The translations under genes were made by a program, and so were the position numbers. Positions 52,581-61,055 of a stretch of DNA of 64,000 nucleotides are shown piece after piece. The notes below the pieces were generated by a model. It was not told where the DNA came from and did not search any database. It was given only the letters and a program-made list of their open reading frames with translations. Position 1 is the first letter of the stretch. Every line of letters starts with the position of its first letter. This stretch comes from Palsa-504 sp963795795 (lineage in GTDB: Bacteria > Actinomycetota > Actinomycetes > Streptosporangiales > Streptosporangiaceae): NCBI GenBank assembly GCA_963795795.1, contig CAWCJS010000016.1:186001-250000 (forward strand). Direction: 5' to 3'.

Positions 52581-55500
52581 ATGACGGAGACGGCGAGCGG
52601 CGCGGCCCGCAAGGGGAAGGGGCCCCAGGAGGCTCACGGCGGGCTCAGGATGGCGCGCATCCACACCACGCCGGGCATCCACCCGTACGACCAGGTCACC
52701 TGGGAGCGGCGGGACGTGGTCATGACGAACTGGCGGGACGGCTCGATCAACTTCGAGCAGCGTGGCGTGGAGTTCCCGGACTTCTGGTCGGTCAACGCGG
52801 CCAACATCGTGACCACCAAGTACTTCCGCGGTGCGATCGGATCCCCCCAGCGCGAGTGGAGCCTCAAGCAGCTGGTCGACCGCGTCGTCGGCATGTACGA
52901 GAAGACGGGCCGGGAGCACAACTATTTCGCTAGCGATGAGGACGCGGAGATCTTCGGCCACGAGCTCCGCTACGCCCTGGTCCACCAGATCTTCAGCTTC
53001 AACTCCCCGGTCTGGTTCAACGTCGGCACCGCCTCCCCGCAGCAGGTGTCCGCGTGTTTCATCCTCGCCGTGGACGACACGATGGACTCCATCCTGGAGT
53101 GGTACCGGGAGGAGGGCCTGATCTTCAAGGGCGGGTCCGGCGCTGGCGTCAACCTGTCCAGGATCCGGTCCAGCAAGGAGCTGCTGTCTTCCGGCGGCAC
53201 CGCGAGCGGCCCGGTGTCCTTCATGCGCGGCGCCGACGCCTCGGCCGGCACGATCAAGTCCGGGGGCGCCACCCGGCGTGCGGCCAAGATGGTCGTCCTC
53301 GACGTCGACCACCCCGACGTGGCCGAATTCATCACCACCAAGGCCCGCGAGGAAGACAAGATCCGCGTCCTGCGCGATGCCGGGTTCGACATGGACCTCG
53401 GCGGCCAGGACATCGTCAGCGTCCAGTACCAGAACGCCAACAACTCCGTCCGCGTCTCCGACGAGTTCATGCACGCGGTGGAGGAAAGCAAGCAGTTCGA
53501 CCTGCTGGCCCGGCGGAGCGGCGAGGTCGTCGAGCGGGTCGACGCCAGGAAGCTGCTGCGGAGCATGGCCCAGGCCGCGTGGGAGTGCGCCGACCCCGGC
53601 ATCCAGTACGACAGCACGATCAACGACTGGCACACCTGCCCCGAATCCGGCCGCATCACGGCAAGTAACCCGTGCTTCCCCGCTGACCAGCGGGTGGTCA
53701 CAGACAAGGGGCTTATCCGGATCGGTGACCTGGTGCGCCGGGCCGCCAACGAGGAGCAGTTCGAGGTCTACACGAACGACGTGACGGCCGAGACCGGCCC
53801 CCGGGACCGGGTAGTAGCAACGTCCCCGAGCCGATATATGGTCACCGGCCGCAACGAGATCCTTGAGCTCCGCTTCTCGGATGGCGCGAGGCTCCGCTGC
53901 ACCCCCAAGCACCGGATCTGGACCGCGAACCGGGGCTGGGTCCGCGCCGAAGACCTGACTGCCAGCGACAAGGTGGTTCGCTCGTTCCAGCACGCCCCGC
54001 GCACCATGGCGGACAACCGCCTGCCCATGCACGCGATTCTCGCCGTCGAGTACGAGAGGACCCGAAAGCCGCTGCAAGTCCCGAGCAAGTGGGACGAAGA
54101 GTTCGCGCACTACCTCGGCTGGCTGGTCGGTGACGGTTGCATTGACGCCCGCGACGCCACCGCCGTGACCGTCTACGGGTCTGACGAGGACAAGGATGTC
54201 GTGCTGCCCAGGCACCATGCCCTGCTCACCCGGATCACCGGCTTCGAGAGCAAGCCGAGCGTACAGCTGAACGGGACTCTGCAACTACGCGTGACCCGGC
54301 AGGCCTTCAGCCAGTTCCTTTACCAGTTGGGCGTTGCCGAGGGACACGCGGCGGACAAGGTGGTCCCCGCCTCGGTCTATGAGGCCCCCGAGGATGCCAT
54401 GACCGCGTTCCTGCGCGGCTTGTTCGACGCGGACGGCTGTGTCGTGAATCAGGCGGTTAACCAGACCCGGTACGTAGGCCTGGGCAGCCGCTCGGAAGAA
54501 CTGCTGATCGGAGTCCAGGAGCTTCTCGCCTCGCTGGGCATCGCCTCACACATCTACACCACGAGCCAGGGCAAGAAGGCCTCGTTCCACTACACCAGGA
54601 AGGATGGCACCGAGGCCAGCTACGGCTCCAATGGCCCGTCCTACGACCTTCGGATCACTGCAGGGGCCATCCGGGAATTCCACCGGTTCGTCGGCTTCAG
54701 CCTCCCCGCTAAGCAAGCCAGGTTGGCCGAAATAGTCGAGCAGTCTGGCTTCTACCAGGTCGACCGGACCGTTCGCATGATCAGCCGCGCGTCGAAGGGC
54801 TTCGAGACCACCTACAACCTCACCGAGCCGAGGAACCATTCCTACATCGTCGGCGGCACGGTTGTCGCTAATTGCAGTGAGTACGTCCACCTGGATAACT
54901 CCAGCTGCAACCTGGCCAGCATCAACCTGCTCAAGTTCCTCCGCGACGACGACACCTTCGACGCCGAGCGCTTCAGGAAGATCACCGAGCTGATCATCAC
55001 CGCGATGGACATCTCGATCACGTTCGCCGACTTCCCGACGGAGAAGATCGCGGCCGTCACCCGGGCCTACCGCCAGCTCGGCATCGGCTACGCCAACCTC
55101 GGCGCGCTGCTGATGGCCACCGGGCACGCCTACGACTCCGAGAGCGGCCGGGCCATCGCCGCCGCCATCACCTCGCTGATGACCGGCACCGCGTACCGGA
55201 GGTCGGCCGAACTCGCGGCGGCTGTCGGACCCTACGACGGCTACGCGCGCAACGCCAAGCCGCACCAGCGCGTCATCCGGATGCACGCGGACGCGAGCGG
55301 GAAGATCCGCGCGATCGGCCCCATGGACCGCGACATCCTCGACCTGGCCAGCGAGACCTGGCAGGAATGCGTCCAGCTGGGCGACACCAGCGGGTACAGA
55401 AACGCCCAAGCCAGCCTATTGGCGCCCACTGGCACCATAGGTCTCATGATGGACTGTGACACCACCGGCATCGAGCCCGACCTGGCCCTAGTCAAGTTCA

Positions 55501-56666
55501 AGAAACTCGTCGGCGGCGGGTCGATGCAGATCGTCAACCAGACCGTGCCCCGCGCGCTGAAGAACCTCGGCTACCCGCACGAGCAGGTGGAGGCGATCAC
55601 CGAGTACATCGCCGAGCACGGCCACGTCATCAACGCCCCCAGCCTGCGCCCCGAGCACTACGAGGTGTTCGACTGCGCCATGGGCGAGCGCGCGATCAGC
55701 CCGATGGGCCACGTCCGCATGATGGCCGCCGTCCAGCCGTTCCTGTCCGGCGCCATCAGCAAGACGGTCAACATGCCGGAATCGGCCACCGTCGAAGACG
55801 TCGAGCGGATCTACTACGAGGGCTGGAAACTGGGCCTCAAGGCGCTGGCGATCTACCGCGACAACTGCAAGGTCGGCCAGCCGCTGTCGGCCTCCGGTAA
55901 GAAGGCGGCCGAGGCTGAGGCCCCCGCGGCACAACCCGCCCCGGCGCAGCCGCACGAGCACCGCCCGGTCCGCAAGCGCCTGCCCAGGCAGCGCCCGGCC
56001 ACCGTGACTAGGTTCTCCGTGGCCGGCGCCGAAGGCTACATGACCGCCTCCAGCTACCCGGACGACGGCATCGGCGAGGTATTCCTCAAGCTCGGCAAGC
56101 AGGGCTCCACGCTGGCCGGCGTGATGGACGCCTTCTCCATGGCGATCTCGGTCGGCCTGCAGTACGGCATCCCGCTGGACTCCTACGTCGCCAAGTTCAC
56201 CAACATGCGGTTCGAGCCGGCCGGCCTCACCGACGACCCAGACATCAGGCTGGCCAGCTCGGTGATGGACTACATCTTCCGCCGCCTGGCCCTGGATCAC
56301 CTGCCCTACGACCAGCGCGCCGAACTCGGCATCCTGTCCGCTGCCGAGCGCGCCGCCGAAGTGGCGGGGCACGACCCGGCCAGCCTGGGCGACGACCTCG
56401 ATCCCGTGGAACTTGCCCAGTCCGCCGCCGTAGAACAGCCCCATATTCCCGAACGAGCGGTGGAAACTCCCCCGGTCCAGCCCAACCCTCCGGCAGGCCA
56501 GCCCTTTCCGGGCGGGGTCGCCCCGCACAGCTCCATGGAGCTGATCGAGACCCAGCAGGGCCGCACCGCAGACGCCCCGCTGTGCCTCACCTGCGGCAGC
56601 AAGATGCGCCCCGCAGGCAGCTGCTACGTCTGCGAAGGCTGCGGCTCCACCAGCGGCTGCAGCTAA
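52581..56666 (+). CDS. nrdJ: Adenosylcobalamin-dependent ribonucleotide reductase with intein
   Basis: 1361 codons from ATG 52581 after AAGGGGGAAG; about 961 residues remain after intein removal, normal for class II NrdJ. Host landmarks: FNSPVWFNVG, KGGSGAGVNLSRIRSSKELL, the active-site NPCSEYVHLDNSSCNLASIN (split by the intein), the ALAIYRDNCKVGQPL region, and a C-terminal zinc ribbon (CLTCGSKMRPAGSCYVCEGC). It reduces ribonucleotides with B12 and works without oxygen. The variable linker before the zinc ribbon carries a copy of the dispersed repeat (56449). Confidence 0.96.
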   Translation: MTETASGAARKGKGPQEAHGGLRMARIHTTPGIHPYDQVTWERRDVVMTNWRDGSINFEQRGVEFPDFWSVNAANIVTTKYFRGAIGSPQREWSLKQLVDRVVGMYEKTGREHNYFASDEDAEIFGHELRYALVHQIFSFNSPVWFNVGTASPQQVSACFILAVDDTMDSILEWYREEGLIFKGGSGAGVNLSRIRSSKELLSSGGTASGPVSFMRGADASAGTIKSGGATRRAAKMVVLDVDHPDVAEFITTKAREEDKIRVLRDAGFDMDLGGQDIVSVQYQNANNSVRVSDEFMHAVEESKQFDLLARRSGEVVERVDARKLLRSMAQAAWECADPGIQYDSTINDWHTCPESGRITASNPCFPADQRVVTDKGLIRIGDLVRRAANEEQFEVYTNDVTAETGPRDRVVATSPSRYMVTGRNEILELRFSDGARLRCTPKHRIWTANRGWVRAEDLTASDKVVRSFQHAPRTMADNRLPMHAILAVEYERTRKPLQVPSKWDEEFAHYLGWLVGDGCIDARDATAVTVYGSDEDKDVVLPRHHALLTRITGFESKPSVQLNGTLQLRVTRQAFSQFLYQLGVAEGHAADKVVPASVYEAPEDAMTAFLRGLFDADGCVVNQAVNQTRYVGLGSRSEELLIGVQELLASLGIASHIYTTSQGKKASFHYTRKDGTEASYGSNGPSYDLRITAGAIREFHRFVGFSLPAKQARLAEIVEQSGFYQVDRTVRMISRASKGFETTYNLTEPRNHSYIVGGTVVANCSEYVHLDNSSCNLASINLLKFLRDDDTFDAERFRKITELIITAMDISITFADFPTEKIAAVTRAYRQLGIGYANLGALLMATGHAYDSESGRAIAAAITSLMTGTAYRRSAELAAAVGPYDGYARNAKPHQRVIRMHADASGKIRAIGPMDRDILDLASETWQECVQLGDTSGYRNAQASLLAPTGTIGLMMDCDTTGIEPDLALVKFKKLVGGGSMQIVNQTVPRALKNLGYPHEQVEAITEYIAEHGHVINAPSLRPEHYEVFDCAMGERAISPMGHVRMMAAVQPFLSGAISKTVNMPESATVEDVERIYYEGWKLGLKALAIYRDNCKVGQPLSASGKKAAEAEAPAAQPAPAQPHEHRPVRKRLPRQRPATVTRFSVAGAEGYMTASSYPDDGIGEVFLKLGKQGSTLAGVMDAFSMAISVGLQYGIPLDSYVAKFTNMRFEPAGLTDDPDIRLASSVMDYIFRRLALDHLPYDQRAELGILSAAERAAEVAGHDPASLGDDLDPVELAQSAAVEQPHIPERAVETPPVQPNPPAGQPFPGGVAPHSSMELIETQQGRTADAPLCLTCGSKMRPAGSCYVCEGCGSTSGCS
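53673..54872 (+). mobile_element. Intein with LAGLIDADG endonuclease inside nrdJ
   Basis: Exactly 400 codons. It begins at Cys (CFPADQRVVTDKGLIRIGD) directly after the host NP and ends with HSYIVGGTVVAN before the host Cys of CSEYVHL, so all splice residues (Cys1, terminal Asn, Cys+1) are present. Splicing block B is TPKHRIW. Two LAGLIDADG motifs, YLGWLVGDGCI and FLRGLFDADGCV, keep their acidic residues, so the homing endonuclease may be active. The penultimate residue is Ala rather than His (block G VVAN), a known but less usual variant. Confidence 0.93.
56449..56475 (+). repeat. Dispersed 27-base repeat, copy 4 (nrdJ linker)
   Basis: CCGAACGAGCGGTGG is identical to the 4417 core; the second half differs (AAACTCCCCCGG). 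It encodes PERAVETPP in the linker before the NrdJ zinc ribbon. Confidence 0.5.
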
Positions 56667-56726
56667 GAGAATGCAAGAATAGTGTGTGTGTTTAGTTAAA
56701 TAAATATAAGAGGGGAGGTGTACAAA

Positions 56727-56992
56727 ATGCAGTTTGAAGGCGCGAAGATCAAGAACAAGGAGTCACTTTCGGTATCATCATTGTTACATCCACGTACTAC
56801 AGAACACTGCGGAGCAGGTCAATGTCAGACAGTTCGGTGTCAGAGCATTCGGGTCGATCGAGATCGTTCTGATGGCACAGGACAGCGGAGGTATTCGCAC
56901 CTATAACGGTCGCCAGGGATATCGTCAGCTTCCTCAGTAGGCTACAACCTGGCCGGATACCGTGGAGAAGGTACACGCTGTCTGCCGCTTAA
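56727..56992 (+). pseudogene. Small actinobacterial hypothetical protein, frame-disrupted
   Basis: A strong GGAGGTG (56714-56720) precedes ATG 56727. The frame starts MQFEGAKIKNK. With one base restored in a G run near 56758 and one in a C run near 56785, and one removed near 56916, it continues GVTFGIIIVTSHVLQNTAEQ, then FGSIEIVLMAQDSGGI and DIVSFLSRLQPGRIPWRRYT to a TAA at 56990-56992. The restored 88-residue protein resembles a common uncharacterised actinobacterial family by eye. Function unknown. AT content is higher than in the flanking genes. Confidence 0.6.
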
Positions 56993-57134
56993 TGCTAAGT
57001 CGTCGTGAAGGGCAGAGGCGGACGGGGATGCTGAAGAACACCGTCTCGTTCTTAGCCCCTAGAGCTTTACTCGGCACCGCCGGTAGGCCAACGGTAAGTC
57101 TGTCGATGACGGGTGGGACCTGCACGTACACAGC

Positions 57135-57398
57135 CTAAGAGAAGGAGATGAAAAGGTCGGCTGTGCGGTTACTCTGACAGACCTGGCAAGTCGTCCACCG
57201 TATCCACTGCTGAGCCTCGCATGCTCTGCATCGAGTGGCTTGGCGTCCGGTGCAGAGTGTCATGTCTTCGTACGTGGTCCGTTCGGTTTGGCCGCAAACG
57301 CAAGAGTGTGCGATTATCGCACCATGGGAGACGACATCCGATGGGCTGATGTCGGCGAGCGCCTGCGCGGGGCCAGGCTGGCAGCTGGTCTGTCTCAA
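57135..57398 (-). CDS. Possible cysteine-rich (zinc-ribbon-like) small protein
   Basis: The reverse frame ends with HSCVCGQTERTTYEDMTLC and then RCRACEAQQWIRWTTCQVCQ before SNRTADLFISFS and a TAG. The CxC and CxxC spacing and the two tryptophans look like a real zinc-binding domain rather than shadow coding. It has no good start: the 5' part overlaps the XRE gene and its operator. It may begin at the internal ATG of MTLC or be a remnant. The rest of 56993-57300 shows no other gene. Confidence 0.3.
   Translation of the reverse strand: MRQTSCQPGPAQALADISPSDVVSHGAIIAHSCVCGQTERTTYEDMTLCTGRQATRCRACEAQQWIRWTTCQVCQSNRTADLFISFS
57308..57322. promoter_or_regulatory. Palindrome GTGCGA-TTA-TCGCAC at the XRE start codon
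   Basis: Perfect 6-bp arms ending one base before ATG 57324. The position fits autorepression by the XRE protein of a leaderless or near-leaderless message. Confidence 0.55.
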
Positions 57399-58419
57399 GA
57401 GGAGTTGGCTGCCAGGGTGGGGCTGGAGCGGACATGATCGCGAAGATCGAGTTGGGGAGTAGGCGCATAGACGCTCTTGAGTTGATCAGAATCGCGTCTG
57501 CGCTTCAGGTGCCAGTGGACTATCTGCTTCGGCTTGCTCCGCCTATCCTGTCGCGCCGCGCCGGCCGTGGCTGAGGACACAGGCACGGACGTGACCCGGG
57601 AGTCGGAGCGCCTGGAAGTGGTGCTGGTGGCCTGGCTGCACGATGTTCAGCAGCTCATCGGACTCAATGTCCTGCAACCCAAGCCGCTATTGAGGACCGA
57701 GACGCCAGTGGATTCGTCGGCGGCTGCCCGGGAACTCGCTCTTTGGGTTCGCGCGGAACTTGAGGAGGGCTCTGAGCCCGTCGAGTCCCTCATGGAGCTG
57801 TGCGAACGCGCGGGCCAATATGTGCTCGTTACTGAGCTTCCAGGCGATGGGGCGTCAGTGGTTGACGGTAATGTCGCGGCTGCGGTGGTGAGCATCCAAG
57901 GTGAACCTGGACGTCGCCGCGCTACCGCTGCTCATGAGCTGGGCCACCTCGTGATCGGCGATGAATACTCCAACGACCTTGGAGTCCATGCGTCGCGAGC
58001 TGATCGGGAGGCGGTACTAGACGCGTTCGCGGCCGAGTTCCTGCTACCAACGCAAGTCCTCACTGAAACAGCCCAGGCGGATGGCATAACCCGGGATCAA
58101 CTGATCGAGCTTGCGGCCCGCTATCGGACTTCGTGGTCACTGGCTATCCGGCAAGCCGATCATGCCGGAGTGCTGACCGAAGAGGCCCGACGTGAGTGGA
58201 GCCGGTCTACCCCTACTCGGGCTGAGTTCATGGAGGCCGTGGGGTGGGTGCCGCAGCCGGATCTGGAGTCGATACGGGTACCCCCGGGTTACGCGCATGC
58301 CGTCGTAGAGGCCTGGAAGCAGAGGCCGTGTCACAGCCACGAGGGCAGTAGAGCTGATGCACGGACAGATAACTCTGGCCGATCTGCCGGTCGGCGTTGA
58401 GGCCGATGTTGAGCCGTGA
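57324..58419 (+). pseudogene. XRE-family HTH and ImmA/IrrE metallopeptidase protein, frame-disrupted
   Basis: From ATG 57324 the first frame encodes an XRE helix-turn-helix (RLRGARLAAGLSQEELAARV) and stops after GLERT. One base restored near 57433 continues MIAKIELGSRRIDALELI into YLLRLAPPIL. A base removed near 57560 enters the long frame (57534-58400) with the zinc protease motif AAHELGHLVIGDEYSND. A last shift near 58326 would end the protein at TGA 58419 with TLADLPVGVEADVEP. Joined, it is an XRE-ImmA protein of about 365 residues, the type that cleaves repressors in mobile elements or acts as an antitoxin. Its end overlaps the next gene (GTGA). Confidence 0.75.
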
Positions 58420-58958
58420 CGGAGGAGCCTGCCGTCGTCGCCCCCGTCTGGGTGCTCGATGCCACATGCTTGAGTCACTTCGCTCGAGCAGAGCGGCTCG
58501 ATGTTCTTCGCGACCTCTTGGTCGACAAGGAGTGCTGGACGACCGCGTGGTGCTTGAGGAACTGGATAAGGGTGTTGCCGAATATCCCGCCCTGCTGGGC
58601 GTTCGTGCAGGTGATTGGCTTAGAGTCGCGGACTCGACCCCTGGAGAGGTAAGCTTTTCGTGTCCTGGGTCGGCCGTACGGGTTCCGGCGAGCGTGACCT
58701 CGGCGAGGCCAGTGTCTTCGCAACGGCGGAACTTCACGGTGCAACAGCCATTACTGACGATCGCGAGGCGGTTCGGGTCGCGAACGACGGCCTCGACGTG
58801 CATGGCACCATCTGGTTGCTTGCAGGAGCTTGTCGAGATGGCAAGCTATCGGAACCTGCTGCGGGGAACCTGGTCGACGCGTTGCGATCGACAGGGATGA
58901 GGCTGCCTGCACGGGCGCCGAGTTTTCCGCCTACGCGCGTCGTTACGGGCTTCTGTAG
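58416..58958 (+). pseudogene. PIN-like nuclease (probable toxin partner of XRE-ImmA), frame-disrupted
   Basis: GTG 58416 overlaps the XRE-ImmA stop. VWVLDATCLSHFARAERLDV has the first PIN aspartate; VVLEELDKGVAEYPALLGVR follows in another frame, then GERDLGEASVFATAELHGAT and AITDDREAV with the later acidic residues in a third. A final shift near 58893 gives CTGAEFSAYARRYGLL and a TAG at 58956-58958. The reconstructed length, about 180 residues, suits PIN-like toxins. The order XRE-ImmA then PIN with overlapping stop/start resembles a toxin-antitoxin operon; activity here is doubtful. Confidence 0.65.
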
Positions 58959-59088
58959 GGGCGGCCTAAGGAGGAGTGTGGCCACTGGTCGCACCCCTCC
59001 TCAGTGCTAGCTGGACGCGGTTCGTTGCATCTGATCAACCTGTTGACATGAGACTCTCGTCGCCGCGCTGCCGTCGGACTCTCCGAAT

Positions 59089-59129
59089 AGTTGGTATGTT
59101 CAATTAGCTTCGGGTTAGATGTACCAACT
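59089..59129. promoter_or_regulatory. Inverted repeat AGTTGGTA/TACCAACT before Fic gene
   Basis: Eight-base perfect arms separated by 25 AT-rich bases, 28 bases before the Fic ATG. A TTGACA-like element lies at 59043. Probable operator or promoter region of the Fic gene. Confidence 0.4.
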
Positions 59130-59156
59130 TCCGTCTGATGCATGAATGGAGTGCTC

Positions 59157-60203
59157 ATGGCGGGCAGAGGCCGACCAAGTAGAGCCAGCGTCTACAACGA
59201 CTTGACCACGCCATATATGAGCTGGATCAGCGCTTGGGGGGACTGCCAACCCGAAAGAGGCCGAGTCGATCTGGGCCGACATCTGGCACCAGGAGGCGCA
59301 CCACTCCACAGCACTTGAGGGCAACACGCTGGTCCTGCGCGAGGTCGAGATGCTCTTGATCCAGGGCCGGGCCGTGGGAGCGAAGCCCCTGCGGGAGTAC
59401 AACGAGGTCAAAGGATACGCCGATGCGCCCGCTGGGTTACGGACACGCCATGGAACCTGGCGACTGGCATGACGGCCGCCTCCTTACCATGAGCGAGATC
59501 CGTCATATCCACCACCTGGCGATGACCCCCGTCTGGGACGTGACGCCGCACCATGACGCCACCGATCGTGAAGGGCCGGGCAGCTTCCGCGAGCACGACA
59601 TTCACCCGTTCCGGGCGGGATGACGCCACCGACGTGGCCGCTGGTGCCCGCCCAGATGCAGCAGTGGGTGGATGATGTCTGCGCCACCTCGAAGCGCGTC
59701 GGGCGTGGCGAGATCGATCGCTGGCTACCGGAGGAACTGGCGCGACTTCACAACCATTTCGAGAGGGTGCACCCATTTATTGACGGAAATGGCCGGACAG
59801 GGCGGCTCGTCATGAACCTCGTACTGGTCCGGAGTGGCTATCCGCCCGTGATCATCCTCAAGAGGCAGCGCAGCGCGTACCTGGCGGCGATGCAACGGGC
59901 CGATGGCGGCGACTACGGGGCGCTGGGAGAACTGATCGCCCGAGCCATGTATGACAACCTCAACCGGTTCATCGTCCCTAACGTCGCCGTTCCTGCGCGC
60001 ATGGTCCCGCTCACCGCACTTGCTGATGAAGAGTCACGCTGATCGCGTTGCGCCGGGCAGCGCAGCGCCGAAGGCTCGACGCCGTACAGGGATCTGACGG
60101 AATCTGGCGCAGCTCTCGTAGGGCTGTTGATGCCTACCGCGCGGCGAGGCACCAGCGACGGACGGGGAATACGCACCCGAAAGGGCGATCCAGGCCGCGC
60201 TAG
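59157..60203 (+). pseudogene. Fic family protein, frame-disrupted
   Basis: Starting at ATG 59157, pieces of one Fic protein are spread over three frames: MAGRGRPSRASVY, YELDQRLGGLPTRK, EAESIWADIWHQEAHHSTAL with EGNTLVLREVE, YGHAMEPGDWHDGRLLTMSE, then HNHFERVHPFIDGNGRTGRL (the Fic catalytic motif) and, after the stop at 60042, the C-terminal LRRAAQRRRLDAVQGSDGIW with RSSRRAVDAYRAARHQRR to a TAG at 60201. Breaks lie near 59200, 59255, 59420, 59620 and 60030. Fic proteins transfer AMP to target proteins. The inhibitory-helix-like TALEGNT segment near the start is intact. Confidence 0.78.
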
Positions 60204-60299
60204 GAGAAGTCCTGCCAGCGAGGGGCGCGCTAGGTGTGCGTCTTGAGCCTGCGGCGCAGATCGTTGCACGAAGCAACAGGCCTGACTGTGGGACGGAGT

Positions 60300-60340
60300 G
60301 GAGGGGGGGTGAGGGGAGGGGGGGGGGGGGGAGGGGGGGG
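60300..60340 (+). repeat. Poly-G tract with 14-base homopolymer
   Basis: A 41-base purine stretch made of G runs of 7, 4, 14 and 8 with single T/A interruptions; the longest run is 60318-60331. It ends 16 bases before the cupin start. It can form a G-quadruplex and would be prone to slippage. The rest of 60204-60299 shows nothing I can name. Confidence 0.9.
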
Positions 60341-60355
60341 TCAGGAGTCGGTGGG

Positions 60356-60703
60356 ATGAAACGGCAACTTGAGTTCTTCGCCGCGGACGCCATGGCGTGG
60401 CGGGAGGCCCAGCAGCCGGGCACGGAGGAGAAGGTGCTGTCCCGGGATGCCGATGACCCGGCTGTGCTTACGCGGCTCGTACGGTGGGTGCCAGGTCTGG
60501 ACACCAGTGGTGTCGGCGTGATCACCCACGACTACGTCGAGGAGGTGTACCTGCTGGAAGGCGAGCTCACCGACCTTACGCTCGGGCGGACGTTCCGGGC
60601 CGGGCACTACGCGAGCCGCCGGCCCGGCATGCCCCACGGCCCCTACCGCACGCCTGCCGGCTGCACCATGCTCGAAATCCGGTACCGCGCCACCGCACGA
60701 TGA
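60356..60703 (+). CDS. Cupin domain protein
   Basis: 115 residues from ATG 60356, with CAGGAG at 60341-60346; the frame is open upstream through the poly-G tract but without a plausible start. It is a small single-domain cupin: THDYVEEVYLLEGELTDLTL carries the first metal-site residues (His, Glu), and FRAGHYASRRPGMPHGPYRT the second His. Relatives are metal-binding proteins of unknown substrate (ChrR-like or DUF4437-like). Confidence 0.75.
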   Translation: MKRQLEFFAADAMAWREAQQPGTEEKVLSRDADDPAVLTRLVRWVPGLDTSGVGVITHDYVEEVYLLEGELTDLTLGRTFRAGHYASRRPGMPHGPYRTPAGCTMLEIRYRATAR

Positions 60704-60794
60704 GCTGGTGGGCTCGGCGCTCACACCGGGGTCGGGGTGCACGACAGAGCTCTCTGCCCTACGTAGCTCGGCCAGGTGATGCTAATATGCTTTT

Positions 60795-61055
60795 ATGCGC
60801 ACCACGATTGACCTCCCTCCGAACCTGATGCGGGCGGCGAAGGCGCGTGCCGCCGAGCACGGTGAGAGCCTCAAGGATCTCGTCAACCGGGCGGTAGCGC
60901 ATGAAGTAGGCCTTCCCGCCACGCCAAAAGGAAAGCGGGGGCGCGTGACTCTGCCGCTGATCGCACGTGACGCCACGCCGACGGTCCTCGTCACCAATGA
61001 GGACATCGCGGACGCGTTCGATGCCGAGGACATTGAGAGGCACGCCGCCCGATGA
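60795..61055 (+). CDS. vapB: Ribbon-helix-helix antitoxin (VapB-like)
   Basis: 86 residues. MRTTIDLPPNLMRAAKARAA is a ribbon-helix-helix start, and EHGESLKDLVNRAVAHEVGL completes the DNA-binding fold. The C-terminus would wrap the toxin. A TAATAT -10 box (60783-60788) lies 6 bases before the ATG, so translation is probably leaderless. Its end overlaps the PIN gene (ATGA), as in VapBC operons, and the pair should be autorepressed. Confidence 0.88.
   Translation: MRTTIDLPPNLMRAAKARAAEHGESLKDLVNRAVAHEVGLPATPKGKRGRVTLPLIARDATPTVLVTNEDIADAFDAEDIERHAAR

Noticed and set aside
56718..56906. Cysteine-containing short frame as a RiPP precursor peptide
   Set aside because: The cysteines arise only because the frame slips; correcting indels restores a continuous non-Cys protein (VLQNTAEQ...IPWRRYT). 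No maturase is adjacent.
57001..57060. Insertion-sequence remnant in the low-GC gap after nrdJ
   Set aside because: No transposase fragment in any frame and no terminal inverted repeats that I could find.
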